Source of the DNA: Hyphococcus lacteus | GTDB taxonomy: Bacteria; Pseudomonadota; Alphaproteobacteria; Caulobacterales; Parvularculaceae | DNA length: 64,000 bases | Direction: 5' to 3' | Assembly: GCF_041058985.1 (NCBI RefSeq) | Contig: NZ_JBEHZE010000001.1 | Span: 1,054,001-1,118,000, forward strand | In this document: positions 56,456-64,000 of the stretch, piece by piece | Numbering within the stretch: position 1 is the first letter of the stretch | Layout: every line of letters begins with the position of its first letter | The notes under the pieces: generated by a model | What the model saw: only the letters and a program-made list of their open reading frames with translations | The model's database searches: none | Told to the model about the DNA's origin: nothing | Made by a program: the position numbers and the translations under genes

Positions 56456-58090
56456 GTGCCATTTTACGTCAATGGGCCGGTAAATTTTGCGAGCGAGGTA
56501 GCAGAGATCTTTCGACAACTCATAAAGACAACCCGTCCACTCGTTTTTTGGCCCCCGGTGATTTTATTAACGGGTGCCTTAGCTTTCAGTCTGATTGATT
56601 TTGACGAATTCCATAGCGCAGTTAGTGCGGCGAATGGATGGCTCTTATCGCATTTTGATTGGCTATTTAGTTATGCGTCATTTGCGGCGGTCGGTTTGAT
56701 TCTGTGGGTAGTGTTTTCTCCGCTCGGATCTGTCCGTATTGGTGGCCCAGAGGCAAAACCTATCCTCAGCCGCTGGAACTGGTTTTCGATCACCTTGTGC
56801 ACGACGATTGCGATCGGAATTTTGTTTTGGGGTGCGGCGGAGCCGATGTTTCATATGAACAGTCCACCGGCATTTTCGGGTGCGGTGGCCCATTCCGCAG
56901 ACGCAGAGAGTTTTGCTGTTTCGTCCATGTTTATGCATTGGACGTTTACACCCTACGCCATCTATTCTGTGCCCGCTTTGGCGTTTGCGCTCGCGCATTA
57001 TAACCTTGGCCGTCCGTACTCTCTCAGCGGGCCATTGTCCTTGGTCTTTGGCCGTGCGGCGTTGGGCAAGTCTGGTTCTGTTATTGATGCGATAGGGCTT
57101 TATGCACTGGTCGCGGGCGTTGCCGCTTCGTTAGGGGCCGGGGTGATGACCTTGGCGAGCGGCATTGAAACAGTTTCAGGTCTGCATGACACCACGCTGT
57201 TGCGGCTTTTTGTGATGGCGTTGATCGTATCGGTATTTGTTTTGTCGTCGATTAGCGGGGTGCAACGCGGCATAAAAATATTATCCGATCTGAATACCAA
57301 ATTCTTTTTCGCTCTTGTTATCTTTGTACTGATATTAGGGCCAACCGGTCACATCTTATCGCTCGGGGCGGAAAGCGCTGTTGAATATGTGACTAAATTT
57401 ATTCCGCGTAGTCTAGCTTTGGGCGAGAGAGCCGGCGACCCTTGGACACGCGATTGGACAGTTTTCTATTTTGCGAATTGGCTGGCGTGGGCACCAATTA
57501 CAGCGCTATTTTTGGGGCGTATTTCTGTCGGCTATACCGTGCGTGAATTTGTTCTGTTCAATCTTGTTGCGCCGGCAACGTTTGGTGCAATCTGGATGAC
57601 GGTTTTTGGCGGCGCGGCGATTGGGGCTGATGCGGGTTCCGGGGCATTGTCGGCGGCGCTTGATGAGCGCGGGCCGGAATCGGTGATTTATGCGTTGTTT
57701 GAAACTTTTCCTTTCAGCCAGGTTATCATCTCGTTGTTTATCATTCTGACCTTTATTTCCTTCGTCACTGCCATGGATTCCAATACGCACTCAATAACGG
57801 GGGTATGTCTTAAGGGCACGCCAAGTAAAGAGCGCCGTGGTGCGGAATATCAGATGAAAATATTTTGGGGCGTTCTTGTTGGTGCCATCGCCTTTATCAT
57901 GACCTCAACAACCGGAATCGATGGGGTGCGAATGTTGTCAAACCTTGGAGGCTTGCCCGGGCTATTCATTCTGATTTCAATGGGTGCTGTTATTGTGACG
58001 ATCCGGGTGTTGTGGCTCGATGAGGTACGTTCAGCCGCGCAACCCGCACAACCTGTAACTACGCCATCAACGGAAAAGGCCACCGGGTAG
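56456..58090 (+). CDS. BCCT family transporter with atypical substrate segment
   Basis: 544 residues, 12 membrane helices, GTG start. BCCT signs: GxLLFWGAAEPMFH-like ILFWGAAEPMFHMNSPP, HWTFTPYAIYSVPALAFALA, and DWTVFYFANWLAWAPITALF followed by GRISVGYTVREF. In betaine carriers the WTVFYWAWWxxWAP segment has Trp residues that hold the trimethylammonium group; here it reads FANW, so the substrate probably is not a quaternary amine. The context points to an amino acid or derivative, for example D-Glu or 5-oxoproline. Overlaps the convergent pxpC by 24 bases. Confidence 0.85.
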   Translation: MPFYVNGPVNFASEVAEIFRQLIKTTRPLVFWPPVILLTGALAFSLIDFDEFHSAVSAANGWLLSHFDWLFSYASFAAVGLILWVVFSPLGSVRIGGPEAKPILSRWNWFSITLCTTIAIGILFWGAAEPMFHMNSPPAFSGAVAHSADAESFAVSSMFMHWTFTPYAIYSVPALAFALAHYNLGRPYSLSGPLSLVFGRAALGKSGSVIDAIGLYALVAGVAASLGAGVMTLASGIETVSGLHDTTLLRLFVMALIVSVFVLSSISGVQRGIKILSDLNTKFFFALVIFVLILGPTGHILSLGAESAVEYVTKFIPRSLALGERAGDPWTRDWTVFYFANWLAWAPITALFLGRISVGYTVREFVLFNLVAPATFGAIWMTVFGGAAIGADAGSGALSAALDERGPESVIYALFETFPFSQVIISLFIILTFISFVTAMDSNTHSITGVCLKGTPSKERRGAEYQMKIFWGVLVGAIAFIMTSTTGIDGVRMLSNLGGLPGLFILISMGAVIVTIRVLWLDEVRSAAQPAQPVTTPSTEKATG

Positions 58091-59017
58091 AATATCGGCT
58101 ATCAATGCGGATTTTTGGGTCGTAATTTCGCGAGCATTCTCGTGGGACGTGTGCGCGATCCAGACTTTGCTGTTCGGTCGCATTTGCCCAAGTAGCGGCA
58201 AGTCTGCTGCGATCACTTGGGCAATGCGCGGGTACCCGCCAATCGTCTGGGCATCAACAGAAAGGAGAAAAGGCGATCCATCGGGTGGGCACTGCACTGT
58301 GCCGGGGAAAACCGCACTGCTGGCCATTGGCAAAGATTTGTCTAGCGTCATTGATAGCCCCGATAACTGTATTCCCATGCGGTCGGCTCGTCGGCCAACA
58401 GTCCACGGTGCATGAAAAAAGCGCTCTTGAGCGTCGTTTGTTAACTGATTGAATTCTGGCCCTTCAACGGCACGAATAAAGAAATCCTGCCCAATTTGAG
58501 GGCGATAAGCGGGTGTAATTTCGCGTGGTGATCCAGTCTCCAATTCCGCAAGGCACAGTTTATCTCCGGATGTCAGCGCTCGTCCGTTATGCCCGCCAAA
58601 TGCAGCCGGTTGGTAAGTTGAAGCGCTACCCAAAAATGATGAAGCGCAAAGCCCGCCAGCGAAGGCGATGTAACAACGTGCACCGATATTTGTCTGGCCG
58701 ATAGTCAGAGTGTCGCCAGTAGATACATTTATGGCAGTGTAGAATTCGACTGGAACTTTGTTGATGGTTGCGTTCATGGGTGCGCCACCAAGTGCTATTT
58801 TTCCTTCAGTGGCGAATTTTAACGTGGGCCCCTTGAGGGTGCATTCTAAGGCCGGGGCGCTGGCTGGGTTCCCCAATGCGATATTGGCAAGGGCGAGCGA
58901 CAGGGGATCCGCGGACCCTGATAGGGGCACGCCAAGGTGACGATAACCTGGCCGCCCTAAGTCCTGAATTGTTGTCGATAGCCCGGCTTGTACAACGGTT
59001 GCGAATGTACCCATCAC
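58067..59017 (-). CDS. pxpC: 5-oxoprolinase subunit C
   Basis: 316 residues of the PxpC/KipA biotin-carboxyltransferase-like family: VVQAGLSTTIQDLGRPGYRH, LGVPLSGSADPLSLALANIA, and PCDGSPFLLS-like PPDGSPFLLSVDAQTIGGYP. With PxpA and PxpB it hydrolyses 5-oxo-L-proline to glutamate with ATP. Starts four bases inside the pxpB end. Last gene of the NRAMP-pxpABC run. Confidence 0.93.
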   Translation of the reverse strand: MMGTFATVVQAGLSTTIQDLGRPGYRHLGVPLSGSADPLSLALANIALGNPASAPALECTLKGPTLKFATEGKIALGGAPMNATINKVPVEFYTAINVSTGDTLTIGQTNIGARCYIAFAGGLCASSFLGSASTYQPAAFGGHNGRALTSGDKLCLAELETGSPREITPAYRPQIGQDFFIRAVEGPEFNQLTNDAQERFFHAPWTVGRRADRMGIQLSGLSMTLDKSLPMASSAVFPGTVQCPPDGSPFLLSVDAQTIGGYPRIAQVIAADLPLLGQMRPNSKVWIAHTSHENAREITTQKSALIADILPGGLFR

Positions 59018-59703
59018 CGCGCCCCCTCAAGGGTTGAGAATGTTTTTGCGTCAACGGGCTTGAAGTGGACTTCGGTGCCCGGTGTGAAGATAAAGGGTTG
59101 ATCAGCATCAGGATCGAATAATGTCGCCGGGGTGCGACCTATGATTTGCCATCCGCCCGGTGACTGGAGCGGATAAACACCAGTCATGGAACCTGCGATG
59201 CCGACCGAACCGGCGGGAACCTGTGGCCGGGGCGTTTTGTGGCGATTGCAATGAAGGATTTGATCGGTTGGCCCTAAATAGGCAAAACCGGGCGCAAAAC
59301 CGACCGCGAGTACTCGGTAAGGAGCGTTTGTGTGGCGCTCTATTATTGCCTCTTGGGTAAGGTCCAGTTCGTTACAGAGTGGTTCGAGGTCTGGTCCATA
59401 TTCGCCACCATAACAAACAGGGATTTCAATTTTAGGGTTCGGCATCGGCGCGGTCATGCCTGCCCCCTCACTCAACTGTTCCAAACGTTTATGTGCGTCG
59501 TGTGCCGATAAAATGGATGGGTTGAATTTTATCGTCACGCTGTCAATGCCGGCCACAGCGTCAATAATTCCGTTTACTGATCTGATGTTATCAGCGACAG
59601 AGTTAGCAAATAGCGCTTTATCTACAATATTTTGGTTGCCTAGGTATGTTGCTATCCACCCATTCTCGCCGAAGGGCGCAATATGATAATCGTGATTATT
59701 CAT
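59014..59703 (-). CDS. pxpB: 5-oxoprolinase subunit B
   Basis: 229 residues of the PxpB/KipI family. FAPGFAYLG, TPRPQVPAGSVGIAGSMTG and YPLQSPGGWQIIGRTPATLF are diagnostic. The cyclophilin-like fold catalyses the ATP-linked part with PxpC. Overlaps both neighbours by four bases. Confidence 0.95.
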   Translation of the reverse strand: MNNHDYHIAPFGENGWIATYLGNQNIVDKALFANSVADNIRSVNGIIDAVAGIDSVTIKFNPSILSAHDAHKRLEQLSEGAGMTAPMPNPKIEIPVCYGGEYGPDLEPLCNELDLTQEAIIERHTNAPYRVLAVGFAPGFAYLGPTDQILHCNRHKTPRPQVPAGSVGIAGSMTGVYPLQSPGGWQIIGRTPATLFDPDADQPFIFTPGTEVHFKPVDAKTFSTLEGAR

Positions 59704-60446
59704 GAAAACGATCGGATCAGAAAGCTTGCGCTTTCTAGTTTTGTTCGGACGGCTTTGGCCGTTTCAACAGCGCCCTCAGAATCGCTATGAATGCAAAGGG
59801 TGTCGGCGGAAATCCGTAATTTGCCATCGCTAGCCATGAATTCGCGCTTTTCAGCGATCGCCAACGCTTGCGTGGCGCGGACATCAATATCAGCAATCAC
59901 CGCACCGTTTTCGCTGCGCGGGGTTAGTGCGCCAGATGCAAGGTATAACCGATCCACAAACCCTTCCGCAAAAAACTTAATGCCGCGATCTTTAGCCGCT
60001 TGTTCGAGTGCCGAGTTAGGTGGCCCTATCAATGGCGTCCCATTTGCTGCGCGAGCGATGATCGCCGCGAGCGCCGGTGTCTTGGCTGCGTCATTATATA
60101 ACGACCCGTGCGGTTTTATGTGCCGCATTGGAATTTGTTCCCGCGATAGGAGTTCGAAGAGGCCCGTGATCTGTGCGGTGAGGCTTTCAAGCAAATTTTT
60201 GTGGCTAATTTCTATGCTGCGCCGACCAAACCCATCTGGGTCTGGGTATGACGGGTGCGCACCAATCTGTACGCCGTACTTTTGGGCGAGGCGGGCTGTA
60301 GCGCGCATAGTCTCTGGTGTGCCGGTATGGCCGCCGCACGCAATAGAGCAGGAAGAAACAAGCGGCATGAGCGCAATTTCATTTTGCTGCTCGGCCAGAT
60401 TTTTATACTCGCCCATGTCAGCATTGAGGTCGATTGATTGCATCAT
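59700..60446 (-). CDS. pxpA: 5-oxoprolinase subunit A (LamB/YcsF family)
   Basis: 248 residues. SIDLNADMGEYK is the LamB/YcsF opening, SSCSIACGGHTGTPETMRAT and GAHPSYPDPDGFGRRSIEIS carry the active-site histidines and acids, HIKPHGSLYNDAAK follows. PxpA opens the phosphorylated ring of 5-oxoproline. Overlaps the NRAMP stop and pxpB start. Confidence 0.96.
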   Translation of the reverse strand: MMQSIDLNADMGEYKNLAEQQNEIALMPLVSSCSIACGGHTGTPETMRATARLAQKYGVQIGAHPSYPDPDGFGRRSIEISHKNLLESLTAQITGLFELLSREQIPMRHIKPHGSLYNDAAKTPALAAIIARAANGTPLIGPPNSALEQAAKDRGIKFFAEGFVDRLYLASGALTPRSENGAVIADIDVRATQALAIAEKREFMASDGKLRISADTLCIHSDSEGAVETAKAVRTKLESASFLIRSFS

Positions 60447-61660
60447 GCGAATCCGATCGCGCGCATGATCCCCCGTATCCCCAACCCAGCGGCGATGAGC
60501 ACAACAATAATTCCAGCACTATTCGCAAGCCATCCATTGGCGTGTTGACCTAGAAGCTTTTTGTTGTTCGCTGCATATAGCAAGAATACAGCAATGATCG
60601 GAAGCAAAGCCCCGTTTGCAATCTGTGCAAAGATGATTATTTCGATGGGCTTGATACCGGTAATCGCGACCAACGTACCGATGAGCAATACTGTTCCAGC
60701 AATGGAGCGAAACTTCCAATCTGTAGGGTCGGGCTTAAATCCGAATAACTCAGCGGCAGCAAATCCAGTGGCTAGAGGTGCGGTGATCGCAGATGAAAGG
60801 CCGGCTGCAAATAGCCCCGTAGCCAAAAGAAAGGTCGCCCCCGCGCCGAATGCGGGCTCTAATTGCCGCGCCATATCGGCAGCATTCTGAACAATGATGC
60901 CTGAGCCAAAAAGACTGGCGGCGGCTGTTGATAATACGAGAATTGAGACGATGCCGCCAACGCCAATCGAAAGTCGGGCATCAAATCGCGCTTCATCCAA
61001 GCTTGATGGATCGGGCCATCGTTTCCGGGCGGCAGCGGCGTGAAGAAATAGATTATAAGGAACGATTGTTGTGCCGATGAGGCCGAGAATAATGGGCAAC
61101 GCACCAATAGGAATATTGGGTATGGCGGCACCGCGAATAAGGGCGCTCCAATTCGGCCCGATAATAATAAGCGCAGTTGCGAAAGAAAGCGTCATCAATA
61201 AAACAGCCACGATCAACACTTTTTCGATTATTCGGTAGCCGCCAAATATCAAAATGGTGCCTGCAAGCAATGCGATACACCCGGATAGAGCTGGTCGTGA
61301 TGCTAGGTCGGGTAAGGCGGCGTCTATCCCAAGCACTGCCCCTGCAATATTGCCGCCTTCATAGGCTGCATTTCCAATAAACAATGCGCTAATGATCAAC
61401 GCGGCTACGGGCCATTTTAATGCGGGGGTGCCGGTGAATTGTTCCATCACCGCCTCGCCCAGACCACGCTGGGCGACAACCCCAAGACGGACGGCTGTTT
61501 CTTGCAAGATGATTGCCGCGATGGTGGCGAATACAAGCGCCCAGACAAGCGCATAACCAAAGGTTGCACCTGCGATGGTTGCTGTTGTGACAGTGCCCGG
61601 CCCAATAAAGGCAGCAGCGGTTAAAGCACCAGGGCCGATTGCGCGAAGTCGTTTAAACAT
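60443..61660 (-). CDS. NRAMP-like transporter linked to 5-oxoprolinase (YcsG type)
   Basis: 405 residues, 11 membrane helices. GPGALTAAAFIGPGTVTTAT, GTTIVPYNLFLHAAAARKRW and ATGFAAAELF are the NRAMP core. The DPGN metal-binding motif of true metal carriers reads GPGT, which argues against Mn/Fe transport; YcsG-type homologs next to ycsF/kipIA are suspected to carry another substrate, perhaps 5-oxoproline. First gene of the run with pxpABC. Confidence 0.85.
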   Translation of the reverse strand: MFKRLRAIGPGALTAAAFIGPGTVTTATIAGATFGYALVWALVFATIAAIILQETAVRLGVVAQRGLGEAVMEQFTGTPALKWPVAALIISALFIGNAAYEGGNIAGAVLGIDAALPDLASRPALSGCIALLAGTILIFGGYRIIEKVLIVAVLLMTLSFATALIIIGPNWSALIRGAAIPNIPIGALPIILGLIGTTIVPYNLFLHAAAARKRWPDPSSLDEARFDARLSIGVGGIVSILVLSTAAASLFGSGIIVQNAADMARQLEPAFGAGATFLLATGLFAAGLSSAITAPLATGFAAAELFGFKPDPTDWKFRSIAGTVLLIGTLVAITGIKPIEIIIFAQIANGALLPIIAVFLLYAANNKKLLGQHANGWLANSAGIIVVLIAAGLGIRGIMRAIGFA

Positions 61661-61700
61661 CGGCAGACTCTACTGTGATATGCCGGAAAATGCATCCAAC

Positions 61701-61735
61701 AAAAAAGCCGCCTTCGCGAACGAAGACGGCTTTTT
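61701..61735 (-). terminator. Terminator after the TPR lipoprotein gene
   Basis: On the minus strand AAGCCGtCTTCG - TTCG - CGAAGgCGGCTT, with one mismatch, followed by TTTTT. Separates the TPR gene from the NRAMP gene downstream. Confidence 0.85.
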
Positions 61736-61755
61736 GCTAATTCGTGGGGCTGAGT

Positions 61756-62748
61756 TTAGTTGCCTGCAGGCTTTAACTCTACGCCTGTGTTTTCTTGTAC
61801 CGACGCTTTAGTGACGGGGGCCGCTTCAATTAATGCGATTGGCGCACCGTCTGGTGTTTTTGGCTGTTCTTTGCGTTCTTCGCGTAATTGGGGTTTTGGT
61901 TCTGGCGCAAGCGGGGCTGCTGGCGCAAAGCTAGGCGTTTCCACATCGCCCGAAGCGTACTCATCCCAATAAGCAGGTTGAGTCATCATTTGGCGAAAGA
62001 CGTCAATATTATTGTCGGCGACGATAGGCGGAAGATCAGAACGTGCGAGGCGTTCGGCTTCGCGCATTTCGCCAGAAAGGGCGAGTACAAGTGCGAGATT
62101 TTGACGAATGCGCGAGTCGCCGCCGGCATTCGCCGCTGCGCTGCGCAATGTCGAGTTCGCAAGGCCTAGTTTTCCGTCGAGCGCAAAGGATAAGCCCTTG
62201 TTATTGAGAAGCATCACTTCATTTGGTGCCATGGCGAGGGCGCGGTCATAATTTGCGCGCGCTGACGAATGTTCACCGATTTGATCGAGAGCAACGCCAT
62301 ATGCGGAAAGAGCACGCCAATTCGTTGGCATTTTCGCAACCGCAGTTTCGAGATAACGTACAGCTTCAAAAGCCCGGCCACCTTCGACCAAAACCTTGCC
62401 ATATTCCAAATTTACCGTTGGTTCGTCCGGATGAAGCGCAGATGATTTTTGCATCACCGACACAGCTTCATCATTGGAACCAATCTTCCGCAAAGACTGT
62501 GAAAACCGGACAGCCACATTCGGGTCTGATTGATCAGTGTTATACCGAGTGCCCCAAAATGCAGCGGCGGCAATGGGGTCCATGCTTTCTTCCGCTGCGG
62601 GGTTGGTATAAACACCAATTGCGTCACGATATTCGTCATTGCTGACGGATTGCGTGCCCGCATTCTGTGTTGTTGCACAGGCGGGCAGCATAATTGCTGC
62701 GCCAGTGATGATTGCGTATTTGTATACAAGCCTAGATGCGTTAAGCAT
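61756..62748 (-). CDS. TPR lipoprotein (TadD-like)
   Basis: 330 residues. Lipobox LPAC (GAAIMLPACATTQNAG). Residues 70-230 hold four to five TPR units: VRFSQSLRKIGSNDEAVSVM, VNLEYGKVLVEGGRAFEAVR, RALSAYGVALDQIGEHSSAR, VMLLNNKGLSFALDGKLGLA, RIRQNLALVLALSGEMREAE. The tail (about 255-330) is Pro/Glu-rich. Resembles TadD of the Tad pilus system, but no tad genes are nearby, so the role is open. Likely outer-membrane or periplasm-facing. Confidence 0.82.
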   Translation of the reverse strand: MLNASRLVYKYAIITGAAIMLPACATTQNAGTQSVSNDEYRDAIGVYTNPAAEESMDPIAAAAFWGTRYNTDQSDPNVAVRFSQSLRKIGSNDEAVSVMQKSSALHPDEPTVNLEYGKVLVEGGRAFEAVRYLETAVAKMPTNWRALSAYGVALDQIGEHSSARANYDRALAMAPNEVMLLNNKGLSFALDGKLGLANSTLRSAAANAGGDSRIRQNLALVLALSGEMREAERLARSDLPPIVADNNIDVFRQMMTQPAYWDEYASGDVETPSFAPAAPLAPEPKPQLREERKEQPKTPDGAPIALIEAAPVTKASVQENTGVELKPAGN

Positions 62749-62876
62749 GGTCTCGCCTCGATGAATTCCGCTTATTTCTGTCAGGATGATGACGCAAGGA
62801 CTTCAATAAAGGCTTAACCGTATGGATAATGTACGATCAAAAGATAACTCGGAATTGATAGGTTAACGGATTATTT

Positions 62877-64000
62877 ATGCGTCAAGAATTGTTAAGCGAC
62901 TATGAACGGGACGCTGCCAATGCAGCGCTTCCTATTTATACTGTAAAAGAGAACGAAATTGATTCCTGTGATGCCCCAGAGGAGTTGATCTCCCTCGCAC
63001 AATTCAACGGTTTCAACGGCGAGGCTGGCGGCGTATATGCTGATGGAAAAGCTGTGTTGCTTGGCGTCGGTGACGGGAGCGATCCATTCATATCGGCAGC
63101 TGCAGCCGAAAAATTACCTAAAGGAACATATGTGTTCGCGACATCAGCGGGCGCGGACGAAGCGAATTTAATAGCCCTTGGTTGGCTATTGGGGACCTAT
63201 CGGTTTGATCGATACAAACAGCAAAAACCTGCCTCTGCGTGTTTGGTTGCGCCAGAAAACGCAGACATCGGGGGCGTGCGCCGGGCGGCGGGCGCGATTA
63301 CGATGGTGCGCGATCTTGTTAACACTCCGGCAAGCGATATGGGCCCTTCCGCCATGGAACATACTGCCCGAAACCTCGCTGCGAATGAGGGTGCGCAAAT
63401 AGAGGTCATTACGGGCGAGGAGCTTTTGGCCCAAAATTTTCCGATGGTTCATGCGGTCGGGCGTGCATCTGTCGATGCCCCACGTTTGATTGATTTGCGT
63501 TGGGGGGATGAAAATGCGCCGCGCCTGACGCTTGTGGGTAAGGGGGTGACCTTTGATTCTGGCGGGCTGAACATCAAAGGTGGCGCAGGCATGTCGCTGA
63601 TGAAAAAGGATATGGGCGGCAGTGCCCATGTTTTGGCGCTGGCGGGCATGATTATGGCGGCGAAATTAAATGTTCGGTTGCGTGTATTGGTCCCGGCAGT
63701 TGAGAATGCGATTGCGGGTAATGCCTTCCGCCCTAGTGATGTGCTCCAAAGCCGTAAAGGCCTTACCGTTGAGATTGGCAATACGGATGCCGAAGGCCGC
63801 TTGATCCTTGCCGATGCGCTGGCCTATGGCGCAGAAGAGCAGCCGGATTTGATGATTTCTATGGCAACGCTTACGGGGGCTGCCCGCGTGGCTGTTGGGC
63901 CAGAGCTTGCGCCGTTTTATTGTGATGATGATGCGCTTGTCAGCGCCCTAGAGGAGGCCGCCGTCAAAAATGCCGACCCTGTTTGGCGGATGCCGCTTTG
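62877..64000 (+). CDS. Leucyl aminopeptidase family protein (M17), 3' end outside window
   Basis: At least 374 residues, open at the right edge. From the ATG at 62877, MRQELLSDYERDAANAALPI opens a non-conserved N-terminal domain. The catalytic domain is M17: VGKGVTFDSGGLNIKGGAGM (metal Lys and Asp), MKKDMGGSAHVLALAGMIM, VPAVENAIAGNAFRPSDVLQ, NTDAEGRLILADALAY (signature with Asp/Glu metal ligands), ATLTGAARVAVGPELAPF. The ALTGAxxVALG loop and NTDAEGRL motif show the enzyme is intact up to the edge. It removes N-terminal amino acids using two metal ions in the cytoplasm. Confidence 0.95.
   Translation, partial: MRQELLSDYERDAANAALPIYTVKENEIDSCDAPEELISLAQFNGFNGEAGGVYADGKAVLLGVGDGSDPFISAAAAEKLPKGTYVFATSAGADEANLIALGWLLGTYRFDRYKQQKPASACLVAPENADIGGVRRAAGAITMVRDLVNTPASDMGPSAMEHTARNLAANEGAQIEVITGEELLAQNFPMVHAVGRASVDAPRLIDLRWGDENAPRLTLVGKGVTFDSGGLNIKGGAGMSLMKKDMGGSAHVLALAGMIMAAKLNVRLRVLVPAVENAIAGNAFRPSDVLQSRKGLTVEIGNTDAEGRLILADALAYGAEEQPDLMISMATLTGAARVAVGPELAPFYCDDDALVSALEEAAVKNADPVWRMPL

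Noticed and set aside
61756..62748. Tad pilus component TadD
   Set aside because: The TPR lipoprotein layout fits, but no other tad/cpa gene is near, so I did not assign the symbol.

Overview
The window looks like part of an alphaproteobacterial chromosome of moderate GC content. Signs of this are the SdhC/SdhD/SdhA/SdhB sequences, a rimM-trmD-rplS block, rpmI-rplT followed by pheST, ZapE, a DUF6356 protein, a YeiH-type exporter and a P4-type integrase at a tRNA gene. I cannot place it to genus; a marine or aquatic lineage would fit the D-glutamate, 5-oxoproline and sodium-symporter genes. Genes are tightly packed. Four-base ATGA overlaps join co-directional genes, and at three places convergent genes share their stop codons.

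Layout. 1-3.1 kb: end of a glycosyltransferase, a GNAT acetyltransferase, then a cysteine-rich HTH regulator divergent from a DUF4142-cupredoxin pair, with a near-perfect palindrome between them. 3.2-7.2 kb: bioB, then rplS-trmD-rimM and an MFS exporter on the other strand. 7.3-9.3 kb: a DUF4212 / sodium:solute symporter pair. 9.3-13.1 kb: a secreted or anchored protein with seven IDSDxDxR repeats, zapE, and an arsenic operon (arsR-arsI) whose arsC and acr3 survive only as fragments. 13.4-21.7 kb: succinate dehydrogenase with sdhCDA separated from sdhB by four unrelated genes, one of them a RodZ-like/TonB fusion. 21.9-27.9 kb: YbjN, YeiH, an Lrp regulator, a secreted amidohydrolase and a retropepsin-like protein. 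28.1-32.5 kb: rpmI-rplT-pheST with a structured leader and a terminator before pheS.

At tRNA-Thr(CGT) (32.56 kb) a 10.6-kb island is inserted. It runs to a copy of the tRNA 3' end at 43.20 kb. It carries a P4-type integrase, small HTH regulators, a second tyrosine recombinase, and a type I restriction-modification operon (hsdM-hsdS-membrane protein-hsdR). TTGGGGGTAT repeats near both ends look like integrase arm sites. A degenerate stretch follows. Next comes an AT-richer surface-sugar cluster (43.9-48.9 kb): PLP sugar aminotransferase, formyltransferase, GtrB-like GT2, GtrA flippase and a Gtr_II membrane glycosyltransferase. Taken together this resembles the Arn pathway in logic: make a formamido sugar, load it on undecaprenyl phosphate, flip it, and transfer it to a surface glycan.

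From 51.5 to 61.7 kb lies a coherent D-glutamate / 5-oxoproline utilisation locus: dgcN-dgcA, a LysR regulator, a secreted N-acyl-D-amino-acid deacylase-like amidohydrolase, a BCCT transporter with an altered substrate segment, and NRAMP-pxpA-pxpB-pxpC. The window ends with a TPR lipoprotein and the first part of a leucyl aminopeptidase. The best candidates for new biology are the formamido-sugar cluster, the membrane protein inside the type I R-M operon, the D-Glu/5-oxoproline locus, the RodZ-TonB fusion and the IDSDxDxR repeat protein.
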